Positions 36,251 to 46,682 of a stretch of 64,000 bases of DNA are shown here, piece after piece; the stretch's first letter is position 1, and each line of letters opens with the position of its first letter. The DNA lies in contig CAJSYZ010000012.1 in the NCBI GenBank assembly GCA_910574455.1, positions 241,317 to 305,316 on the forward strand. Reading direction: 5' to 3'. Below the pieces are notes generated by a model. It was not told the DNA's origin. It did no database searches and was given only the letters and a program-made list of their open reading frames with translations. This DNA is from Trichaptum fuscoviolaceum. Lineage: Eukaryota; Basidiomycota; Agaricomycetes; Hymenochaetales; Trichaptaceae. A program made the translations under genes and the position numbers.

Positions 36251-36262
36251 AGATCGAACTTA
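36251..36262 (+). promoter_or_regulatory. Putative self-priming primer-binding site
   Basis: AGATCGAACTTA lies 3 bp after the 5' LTR. It is the exact reverse complement of 36066-36077, near the predicted RNA 5' end. This is the arrangement known from Tf1/sushi elements, where the mRNA 5' end primes reverse transcription instead of a tRNA. Confidence 0.6.
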
Positions 36263-36883
36263 TCTACCGTCGAAGACATCCGTCTTTACGACTCAGTGTT
36301 GAGCCATAGCTCCACTTACTACTAACCAGTTGTAAACCCATCTAGTTCAGAAAGAACATCCGCTCGAGGTAATCCCTTCAGTGTAGCAAGGTGCTCATCG
36401 ATTGCAAGAGGGAGGCCAAGGAAAACTTCGAGAGTCGCGATCCGAAGATTAAGAAAACCGCTCCAGCTCATTGGTTGATTAAACCCCGGACAGTAGTGTT
36501 ACAAAGGAACCAACTTCTGTCATACCAAACGGGACCGTAGCTGTGCACACAGGAAGAGGACTCAGTACCTGCAAAGAAGGCATAAAGCTGCTAGCCTAGT
36601 CTTTGGGACGCCTATTGGACAACGAGCATAACTCGCAGACGTGCCGCTTGGTAATAGCGAAGGGAGACCAATCCAGAAATCGAAGGGAGACCGATCCAGA
36701 AATCGAAGAACAGTTCATCTGTTAACATTTGAACAAAGCATCACAAACACTGACCCACCGTCGATCATCTCATAACGTTATCGCTTGACAACCCTCAAGA
36801 CTAAACAAAGGTCAAACAGAAAACCACTTCACTTTACGTCATAACATCTATCCATCACGGCACCCTCTATCCCACAAAACGCT

Positions 36884-37764
36884 TTGCTCCTTACCCACAC
36901 CGACACCAACCACCTCGACAACGCAGGAAGACACATATACCAAGTCCAATACTCTGTAGCCAACTGTTATGAATTTGACACATACAGTTTCACCAAGTAC
37001 TGTGACGATACAGTTTGGTCCATCACAAAAACTGCCAGTCTAATCGTCCAACCCGACTCTATCTTCTTCATCTACCACACCAACCCCAACGCATTCTTCT
37101 ATCTAGAAGAGTTTCTTCCTGATCGAATCCGACTAGTCCATATCTGTGGAGACGATTGCCGACTTCTACGCATACACTACACACTACCACAATCGTGGCG
37201 GACACCCTATCACTTCCAGCCCTTGACGATCCCATCTACTCAACCAGAGACCTCATCCGAAACCGATTCCTCGCCTTTGCCGAAGAATTCGACGACATCC
37301 TAAACCAAATCAGAACTATACTTGACGACCGGTATTACAATTACACCCAAACAGTTGGATACCTGCAGTACTCACGCGACAATCACCAACCTTGGATCTT
37401 CAAATACGGACTCCTCTGGAACCACACCCGATTATTCATCCCTCGAGAAACTCACCTACGCCGATTCTTCATAAACTACGTCCATTTTGACAACCACGGA
37501 GAACAACTTCATCGCACTGAAGCTGAAACTGTTCGCTTTGTAAACCGACACTTCTGTTGGAATAGTATCAGCGAAGACGTCAACCACTACATCTATCAGT
37601 GTAGTTGCCAACACCACCAACCCACTCCGCAAAACATAGTTCACAACTATCTTGCACCACCAATTGACCCCCCGGAAGATTCACCCCACATTGCTAGTGT
37701 TACGGACTACACCCTTACAAACTACGATTCAGACAGTTACGGATATCAATCCGGAACCGATTAA
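36884..37764 (+). pseudogene. Gypsy upstream ORF with integrase-like zinc-binding domain
   Basis: Two overlapping frames (36884-37303 and 37156-37764) that join by a frameshift near 37180. The second half contains GLLWNHTRLFIPRETHLRRF, then VHFDNHG, RHFCWNSISEDVNHYIYQC: the pattern of the H2C2 domain of retroviral-type integrases, as in this element's own integrase (RTYYWPRMQKFVSDYVHGC). The closing pair reads C-S-C rather than C-x2-C. Its place before gag is unusual; function unknown. Confidence 0.65.
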
Positions 37765-40019
37765 TCACCACGGCGAACAAAGGCAAACAGACGGCTCGAA
37801 ACACAGCCTCATCTACTACAACAGGCAAAACCAACAAAGAAACCACTTCGAAAACCACTGAAGAACCAATACCTACACAGACTACTGTTCCTCAGTATCC
37901 AGACGCTCCACCACCACACAATCGACTCTTCTTTGACACTGAAAAGAACTTCTTCTACTATAGGATTGGTAACAAAACTTATCGATCGTGGTCATACAAT
38001 CAACTACTACAACGGTGGACCCCAATCGAAGCCAACTCTGCTGAAGAAGCTCGACAAAACTTCATCACTCATACCCCCAACTGGGAAGACCTTGCTCGTC
38101 GAAGTCTAGCAGGAGAGTTCAAACACATTCAACCTCCACTACCACCGTTCCCAACCACTCTTATCTTCAACGAAGAAACACAATACTTCCATCTTCCCGA
38201 CGCCAACGGAGAACCTACCGAAACCCCTTGGATCTACAACCCAACTGCTGATTCTTGGGTAGTAGCTCATACACTTGGCCCAGAACTACGAGAAATATAC
38301 GAAGGTCACACTCCAAATTGGAAAGAGCTTAGAGAAGAATACTACCGCCGACACCCCGATCTACTACCACAACCACCACAAGAACCCCAACCAACTTCCA
38401 CTCCCGACCCTCAACCTAGCAACTCCCATCGATCCCGTTCAAACTCGCCCACTCACGGATCTCTTGATCAAACCCTCTTCAGACGATCCTCCAGACGATC
38501 CTCTCAATCAGGCAGCTCCATTGCTCCAGAAACTCCTACTCCCTCACGTCAAGCATCCATACTTCCCCCTATTCCACCGAAACCATATCTCTCTTACACC
38601 CGCCCTCACATCGAACCTCTATCCATTAGTACTATGGCTACCCAAACTGTCACGGAAACTACCCGCTCAATGTTCCGACCTCCACCTGGAGAAGAAAGTA
38701 TCAGTACCTTTTTCCACTTAAGACATCTCCAAGGTCGAGGCAGAGGAGGCAGAGGAGGCAGAGGAGGCCGACAAAATCCTGCATGGAGAGGATGGGGTTT
38801 TGGTGAACCACCCGCAGGAGATGGAGGAGGAGGAGGAGAAGGACCACCCGGAGGAAACCCGAACGACAACGGAGGAGGAGGAGGAGATGATGAAGGAGGA
38901 GGAGGAGGAGGCGGAGGAGCTGGAGGTGGAGGAGCAGCAGACAATAACAATCAAGGAGATGGACCCGCACACGATCGGCCCATAACCATGGCTAAAATTC
39001 AACCTTTCGACTGAACCCAAGAAGATGCAGATCGCTTTTTACTCCAAGTCCAAATCCATTTACGAGCCAACCGTCACATCTATGACACAGATGAGCTATG
39101 CATCGAATTTGTGCTTGCCCATTGCAGTCTTCGCGGATCCCGACCATTCGCACAGCAATACATGGCCAGCGGACGTTTTGAAACCGACACATTTGCAGAA
39201 TTCCTTGCAGAATTCCACCGCACTTTCATCACATCCGAACTCACAATCAAGGCTACCATGGAACTCGCCAAGCTCAAACAGAGGGGATCTATTGAAGACT
39301 ACATTCTCAAATTCAAAACACTCATCATGCAAGCTCGTATCACGGAATATCTCTCCCAACGCAATGCATTCTGGATGGGACTCAATGACAATCTTCGAAT
39401 GAAACTACTTGCATGTAGTCCACAACCGACCAACATGGAAGATTGGTTTTCGCTTGCCACTCGACTGGACACCAATTACAAGATAGCTCGTTCAATGGAA
39501 TCCCAACCCCACCAAACCTATTCCGGAGAGAACCGCTTCAAACGACGACCTATGCGACAATACAATCGTCAAATTCGCGCCATTGCAAATGACACAAACG
39601 ACACAAATGAATCACTGCCTTCCAATGACAACGATGATATAGAAGAATTGGTCGACCTAGCCATCTACAGCTTCTTTATATCACGACTTTCAACCGAAGA
39701 ATTCCAACGTCATATGAAGGAAAACCTTTGCTTCAATTGTCATCAACCCGGACATCGCACTGCAAAGTGTCCCAAACCTCATCCCAAACGTACCTCAAAA
39801 TCTCGATGGCCCAACTCCCGCACACCAAGGTCCAAAAATATGCGCCAATTAACTTCAGCCGATGATCAAAATGAATACTCTGAACCCGAGAATGAAGACC
39901 AAGATCAAGGCGAACTCTCAGCCGAAGATCGCGCCGCACAGATTCAACAACTCCTTATTGGCCTTGATGATGACGCAGTCAACCAAGTCTTCGATCGAGT
40001 TGAAGAAGGAAATTTTTGA
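37743..40019 (+). pseudogene. gag: gag of the Gypsy element, one in-frame stop
   Basis: One frame runs from at least 37743 to the stop at 40017 with a single TGA at 39012 (PFD-stop-TQEDADRF). The first part lacks any ATG before 38634 and holds two similar W/Y-rich segments, so its true start may lie in or be fused to the upstream ORF. After 38634 come arginine/glycine- and glycine-rich stretches, the capsid-like region (FAEFLAEFHRTF, LKQRGSIEDYILKF) and the zinc knuckle CFNCHQPGHRTAKC near 39729. Gag packages the RNA. The heptamer at its end may allow frameshifting into pol. Confidence 0.85.
40010..40016 (+). promoter_or_regulatory. Candidate -1 ribosomal frameshift site
   Basis: A-AAT-TTT in gag phase directly before the gag TGA (40017-40019) fits the X-XXY-YYZ slippery rule. 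A -1 shift leads exactly into the protease frame at 40016. A downstream RNA structure was not evaluated. Confidence 0.55.
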
Positions 40020-43000
40020 ACAACGAAGAGCACCCGCAGCCCTCTCTCTCGTTGAATATCAGGCTGCTCATCAACTCAATTAACGACAATCACGCCTTAC
40101 GAATCCCAATCACGTTCCTATATAACCAGAAAACCCACAAAGCCACCGCCTTACTCGACACCGGAGCAGAAGGTCTATTCATTGACAAAAACACTCGTAG
40201 AAAATCTCCAAATCAAAACTATCAAATTGCAACAATCACTTCGACCACGCAATGTTGACGGAACATTCAACAATGCCGGACACATCACATCTTATGTTCC
40301 CCTTCATGTCAAACTTGGGAATGCCCACTATGCTATGCGATTCTATGTTACCACCCTTGGAAAAGAGAACTTCATTTTCGGACTACCATGGTTCAAGAAA
40401 TATCAACCCAAAATCAACTGGGAAACTGGATCAATACAGCTCAATCGCGTTAATATCTCAACACAACTTGCGCAACAAGCTCGAAAAGGACTCCAACCCG
40501 CTAAACCACTTACTGCCTTGGTACCCCATCAGTACCACCAATTCCTATCCCTTTTTGACGAAGAAAAAGCACATCGCTTTCCTCCAAGTCGCCCATATGA
40601 CCATGCAATTGATCTCAAACCCGACTTCATTCCTAAACGACATTCACCTTATCCACTCTCACTTCCGCAACAAGCTGCTCTCGATGCCTTCATCGATGAG
40701 AACCTCAAGAATGGATATATCAGACCTTCGAAGTCACCTATGGCATCCCCTCTCTTCTTCGTTGACAAGAAAGACGGTACCTTACGACCTGTTCAAGATT
40801 ACCGTTACCTCAACAATGGAACCATCAAGAATGCGTACCCATTACCACTTGTCCAGGATCTATTAGACAAGCTACATGGATCTCACTACTTCATCGCCCT
40901 AGATATCCGATGGGGATACAATAATATCCGTATCAAGGATGGAGATCAATGGAAAGCCGCATTTACCACTCAACGAGGACTTTTCGAACCAACAGTTATG
41001 TTTTTCGGCCTATGCAACTCACCTGCCACCTTTCAACACTTTATGAATGATATTCTTGGCGAAGAAATCCTTCTAAATCATCTCTTGGTTTACATGGACG
41101 ACATCCTCATACATGCCCCAACCTTACCGGAACTCATTTCTCGAGCACGACGTGCCTTCACTATCCTTGAAAAGAATGACCTCTACTTCAAGCCCACCAA
41201 ATGCTTTTTCCATACGCAGAAACTACCCTATCTTGGACTCATTATTACACCTAATCACATCCAAACCGACCCAACAAAAATCGAAGGAATCACTAAATGG
41301 CCAACTCCGACTACTGTCAAAGATATCCGTTCATTCACTGGATTCACCAACTTCTACCGCCGTTTTATTCCACACTACGCCGAAATCACCAAACCCTTGG
41401 ACAATCTCAAACGCAAAGATCAACCTTTCAAATGGACTGAAGTAGAACAAAAATCATTCGATGATCTCAAGGCCGCGTTCACTCAACATCCGTTACTTCT
41501 TATGCCCAATCCGCACAATCCCTTCTTCCTCGAAACTGACGCTTCCAAAGTTGCAACCGGAGCAGTCCTTCGACAACATGATGACAACGGTGTTCTCAAG
41601 CCAATTGGTTATATTTCGCAATCACTAAACTCCGCTGAACGGAACTACGAGATCTATGATCGCGAACTATTAGCTATTATCCGTGCCCTCATCACTTGGA
41701 AACACTATCTCCTTGGATCCCCACACCCTGTTACACTTTGGTGTGATCATCGCAACCTTACCTACTGGCGAGAGGCCCGACGACTCTCACCCCGTCAAGC
41801 ACGATGGCATCTGTTGCTCTCACAATTCGACCTTCATATCACACATGTCCCCGGCAAACAAATGATTCAATCTGATCTTCTATCCCGCCGGGCGGACCAT
41901 GTTAAACAGGGGGAGAATCTCAACGAATCATCGATTATGCTTCCGAAGGACCTATTCATTTCCACTCTTCAGGAACAGAAGGATCAAGAAAATTCTGAAG
42001 ACGAAGAAGAAGAGGAAGACTATGAATCTGATGACGCCTCCCAGACACAGATAGCCTCACAAAATCCATCAAAGAATCGATGAAGAAAGATGAATTCCTC
42101 ACCAACACCATTGCCCAGCTAAAGAAGAAACTACCACCTGCCCGAACCGCCCTCAAAGACTGGTTTTTCGATGATGACGGCATCCTTTACTTCAAAAATC
42201 GCATCTATATCCCGGACAACCTCGAATTAAAGCGCACTATTCTCCGACTTCACCATGATATACCAGTTCGAGCACACCCTGGCATATTTAACACCCTGGA
42301 ACAGGTCCGAAGGACGTATTACTGGCCCAGGATGCAGAAGTTTGTATCCGACTATGTCCATGGATGCGCACTATGTCAACAAATGAAAGTCAATCACCAT
42401 CCGACCGCTCCACCACTAATGCCTATCGCCGCCGACAAACACTCGTTTCCATTCTCCCCACGTCAATATGGATTTCATCACCGATTTACCAATGTCACAT
42501 GGCTATGACACACTTCTATTAGTCATTGATCACGATTGCTCCAAAGCTATTGTCCTCATTCCATGCGAGAAGACAGTAGACGCAATTGAAACGGCACAAC
42601 TATACTTCGACAATGTATATCGACGATTTGGACTTCCGATACGCATTATATCCGACAGAGGACCCCAATTCGCTTCTAAAGCATTCCAAGAACTCTGTAA
42701 GATCATAGGAATCAAGTCGTCTATGTCCACCGCTTACCACCCTCAAACCGATGGACAAGCCGAACGAACCAATCAAGAGATCGAAGTATACCTCCGGATC
42801 TATTGTACTGCGGAACCTGAGAACTGGTCTAGACACATTCCCAACATTGAATTCGCCCATAACAACCGTGCCCACGCTGTCACCAAGAGAACCCCTTTCT
42901 CACTTCTCATGGGATACGACCCCATTCCACTACCCCTGAAATATCCGAAATCAAACGTCCCATCCGTATCACAACGACTTGCCAACCTCACAGTACATCG

Positions 43001-43504
43001 ATCAGAAGCCTTAGCAGCTCATTCAGTCGCTGCTATGGTAATGAAAGAACACACTTTCCGAAACTTCAAACCATTCAACAAAGGAGACAAAGTTTGGCTA
43101 GACTCAAAGAACCTTCGAATTCCCGGTTTATCGCAAAAGTTCAAGGAAAAACGCGATGGTCCCTTCAAAATCAAGAAAGTCTTATCTCCACTCGTCTATG
43201 AATTAGATCTCTCACGGACTAAATGGAAGATACACCCAGTATTCCACGCCGCACTTCTCGTGAGATACACTGAGACGGAAGCATATGGACCACCCCACAG
43301 TAACCCCCCACCTGATCTAATCGAAGGACAAGAACAATTCGAAGTAGAAGCCATCCGAGCCCACCATGGGATGGCACCAGGCGACAATATCTTATAAAAT
43401 GGAAAGGTTACCCCACTTCTGGAAACTCATGGGAACCCGAGTCACATCTTCGGAACGCACAGACCATCCTCAAAGCCTATAAAAGACTCCATCATCTCAC
43501 TTGA
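40016..43504 (+). pseudogene. pol: pol: protease, RT, RNase H, integrase, chromodomain
   Basis: Protease motif ALLDTGAEGLFID, RT with LLVYMDDILIHA, RNase H with ETDAS..REL..WCDHRNLTYW, integrase zinc-binding YYWPRMQ..HGCALC, catalytic MDFITDLP, IISDRGPQF, YHPQTDGQAERTNQ, and a C-terminal chromodomain (RRQYLIKWKGYPTSG..WEPESHLRNAQTIL). The frame is broken at about 40190 (one extra A), about 42034 (one base lost), about 42450 and about 43380. All catalytic motifs survive, so breaks look recent. Chromodomains guide chromoviruses to heterochromatin. Confidence 0.92.
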
Positions 43505-44876
43505 ATGTCCCCATCCAAAAAACTCGTTCACTTCTCATATCCCCACTCATCTAACATCATAAACGACTATACGCTCTCCACATCGAACAAACAGCCACCA
43601 ACACCTGAACCCCATACTGTCGCATTACCGACTACCTCGATTCCAACTCGCCCCCATTACCTGGACGCTGTCCGACCTGTATACTCCGGAGCTTGGTCCA
43701 AAGACCACTACGACCCAGACTGGGAGTACAAGTACTTCAAACCCCCCACCGGGCTTGGACTCCACATCCCAACAATCTCGGTATTTCTCATCCACACCTT
43801 CTTTAACAACCCTGATTACGCCCACCGACTCATTGACTATTTCAACAAATCTGCTCGTGTTCAACCCCCACTCACAATCACTCGACCCATTGTCCGACAT
43901 CGTCATCACTTCAGCCACTTTGAACCTCGCCGCTCTGACCCCTATTGCACCTGCAGTTGTTGTCACTACGACTGTCCGACTCATTCCCTCTAAGTCATGC
44001 CACCTGCCCGTTCCCAACGCAACCCATCCCGTCACACCCCCTTATTTCGTTCATACAACATCATCTCTCCAACCACCAGCCTTACGCCTTGACACCCACA
44101 ACCCCTTGCAATCCCGCCAGATCCTTGAATTATTCTCAACTCGCACCTTCCACCAACGCCTAAGTCAATCAATGTATGATAACACTCCTCTTCTTGCCAA
44201 CTGGACCCAATGTTATGATATTGTTACCCGAAACCAGGAGATTCTCGATCCTACCATTGCCATCATCGAAGGATCTCTCCATCTCTTGCGACGGGCTCAA
44301 GAGTCATTCCAAGACATGCGACGATTTGCCCTTACGGAACTCCTTGAAACAGCACCTCAAGAGCTATTTGCCCCATTGGTCATTGACCTCACCACGGAGG
44401 ACGACATCATCGACCTCACTAAAGACCTTGCTGACCAAGTACCTCGCCCACCCCTTCACTCCGTCGGCACTCAAGTCCCAGAACGCAAAGAACTCATCAA
44501 TCGCCTGTCCGAACCCATTCGTCTACAATCGCCAATACAGTTACAAGAAGACCAAGAGTATCGTGTCAACACAGCCCCACCCTCACCCACATACAGCCCG
44601 AAAGTTGACAACAATCCTTTTACGTCTATGTCCTTGGACCCCAAGGAATGCACACAACACTCCGCTGTCGACCACCACTACAACCTGGCCGCGTCCACCT
44701 GCGAATTCTATACATGTTCATACTGCAACATACGTGCACCTGGACACACCATCATTGGATGCCCCAAGTATACATGCCCCTCATGTGGACAACACGATGG
44801 TCATGACGATGAATGCGCATCTAACCGAATTGCTCAACAACGCGTAACGAAGAGAAACCCACCTGCAAACAACTAA
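43505..44876 (+). pseudogene. Gypsy third ORF, 3' of pol, with cysteine-rich end
   Basis: Starts with ATG at the base after the pol stop. The frame 43505-43993 passes into the frame 43755-44876 by at least one shift. The C-terminus holds TCSYCNIRAPGHTIIGCP (C-x2-C-x6-H-x4-C) and CPSCGQHDGHDDEC, a zinc-knuckle pair. The middle is a Ser/Thr/Pro-rich segment with DLTTEDDIIDLT. Possibly a second nucleic-acid-binding protein; no envelope-like features (no signal peptide or membrane segment). Confidence 0.65.
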
Positions 44877-45024
44877 AGCACCTGTTGCTAACCTGGATAC
44901 CCTATTGGCGTTAACTTCGCTTATATGGCATGTTTTTCCTTATTGTCTATTGGACTTAATTTGTCCCTATAACGGCCATTTTCTTTACTGATTTCCACTA
45001 CGTTTCAATTTAAGAACGGGGTAA

Positions 45025-45491
45025 TGTTACGTTTTCTTACTATGTCAGCGGCCCCCATTACTCCGAACCCTTCGCCCTATTTGTTTCTATTCTTGTTCTG
45101 CTCAGTCATCCTCCGAGGTAACCCTCAACCCTCAGCCAATCCCAATGTTACACATGTACCCTTTGCCCTAACCCTTTGCCCATCGCTCTCACACTATTAT
45201 TAGTAGCCTATCGTCTACTCTCTTATTGTTCTCTTCTTACTCATCTTCCGATGTACCCTTGCTCCGCAGCTACAGTATATAAACCCCTGTACTTAGCATG
45301 ATCGAACTCTAAGTTCGATCTCCTTTGTCAAACCCCCCGTCTCTAGTCTCTGCTATACATCTGTTTCTCTCTACTCTACATCGTAGGCCTTTGTCCATAC
45401 AACACTTAGTGTCGAGCCCTAGCTCCGCTATCACTGAGCAACTTAACGTTGCGTTCCCCAACTATACGAGACCGTAAGTTGAGACGTAACA
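45025..45491 (+). repeat. 3' LTR
   Basis: Same length and almost the same sequence as the 5' LTR (one visible substitution near 45117). Followed by target duplication TCATT. Confidence 0.95.
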
Positions 45492-45640
45492 TCATTCGGG
45501 AAAAAAAGGCAATTCAATAATAAATTTTAATCATGAATCTCCTGGCAACTTTGAAAGACAAGAGCATGCGCACAACAATTTACTCGATAACTCAAGCACA
45601 TTTGGTCAAACCTGCTACTGGTGGGCCTCAGCCTACTAGA

Positions 45641-46682
45641 TCAAGCCTCGAAGTTCTTGATGTACTTATCCGGTAAGGGTGAGTGGCTTTGGCTCAGGGC
45701 CAAAGCTACAGCAAACGTGCTGTGAACGTCAATAGCTGCATCTAGTATTCCAGTACAGCAGATCATGCAAGTGAGAACTTGAAGATGGTTGATCTTGAAC
45801 AACAGAATGATAACTTACACTCTTTTTGTGCCGCTGATAGCTCGTCAGCTGCCCAGTCACTCATTGTGACCTCACTACTCTTCTTGACGTTCAGCCTCAA
45901 TACTTCTCCCACTATTTTTTCGAGCTTGACAGTCGGAGTCAGATGCTGGAACCAGAGACGAGGGTTTAAGAGCAGTTGGGACCAGGTCGGGTTTTTGGGC
46001 CAGACTTCCGGGTAGACAACGCGTGCCCAATCTGTCAGATCGACACAGGAGCGCACAGAGGTGCGAAACTTGCGCTTTATACGCACTGCGTCACCTGCCA
46101 TTTCTTCTGTTAGGCCACCTCGCAGGAGAAAAGATAAGTTATTCATACCGTTGATTCCTGCGGAAATTTTCATGACTGTACCATCCCCAAGGAGTTGCGC
46201 CAACGTAGGGGGAAGGTCAGTAAGAGTATGCGTCCTGACTAGATAAATGTGGTGTTGAACTGCGAGTTGGATGAGGTCCACGCGATGATTGGGCCCTTCT
46301 CCGCCACTTGCCCACTCGATGTCGATCGAGACAAATCTACTAGCTGGTACCTGTGGCAATGATGCATATATTGCAGTCACTGCATTGTCCACATCCAAGC
46401 CCGTGCGACACTGTATCGGAACTATATTATGGAGCCTATATTGATGTAATTCGGAGAGAGGTGTTGGTGGTACCCCGAGAAGATCAAGAAACGTTTGCAG
46501 TTTCTTGTGTATCTAGCAACAAGTCAGTGTACAGATCTTGATATGAATGAAACAAGTACCTTCGTTTGAGCCCTTGCTGTCCACCGTTGAACGAGCTGAA
46601 AGCGGAGGACGGTGCGGAGGTGCAGGCGTGCGTAATCAAGGGAGAGGAGGATGAGAAGGATAGTACGAAGATTTGAGAACAT
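45641..46682 (-). CDS. DEDDy 3'-5' exonuclease-like protein (WRN-exo/RNase D fold)
   Basis: Minus-strand exons 46682-46560 (41 codons, MFSNLRTILLILLSLDY), 46512-45819 and 45777-45641. Phases agree (0, then 1). The domain opens VSIDIEW (the Asp-x-Glu of motif I) and RVDLIQLAVQHHIYLV, continues SCVDLTDWARVVYP, KLEKIVGEVL and WAADELSAAQKE, and ends GILDAAIDVHSTFAVALAL. This is the RNase H-like exonuclease layout. The motif II position reads GMNNLSFLL without the usual Asp, and the motif III tyrosine is not in place (TGILD), so activity may be weak or lost, or the family variant differs. About 287 residues. It lies just right of the Gypsy element. Confidence 0.75.

Larger units (their letters stand above)
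35781..45491 (+). mobile_element. Full-length Ty3/Gypsy chromovirus, 9711 bp
   Basis: Two 467-bp LTRs (35781-36247 and 45025-45491) with TGTTACG..CGTAACA ends, almost identical to each other, flanked by the 5-bp duplication TCATT (35776-35780 and 45492-45496). Order: leader, an extra ORF with an integrase-type zinc-binding fold, gag with glycine-rich part and CCHC knuckle, protease-RT-RNase H-integrase-chromodomain, a third ORF, then a purine-rich stretch (AAGAACGGGGTAA) before the 3' LTR. LTR near-identity indicates recent insertion, yet pol has several frameshifts, so this copy probably depended on others. Confidence 0.95.

Noticed and set aside
36251..36262. Ordinary tRNA primer site
   Set aside because: No TGG start and an exact 12-nt match to the LTR itself instead.
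38800..38985. Glu-rich and Gly-rich alternative frames
   Set aside because: They are shadows of the GGAGGA-rich part of gag.
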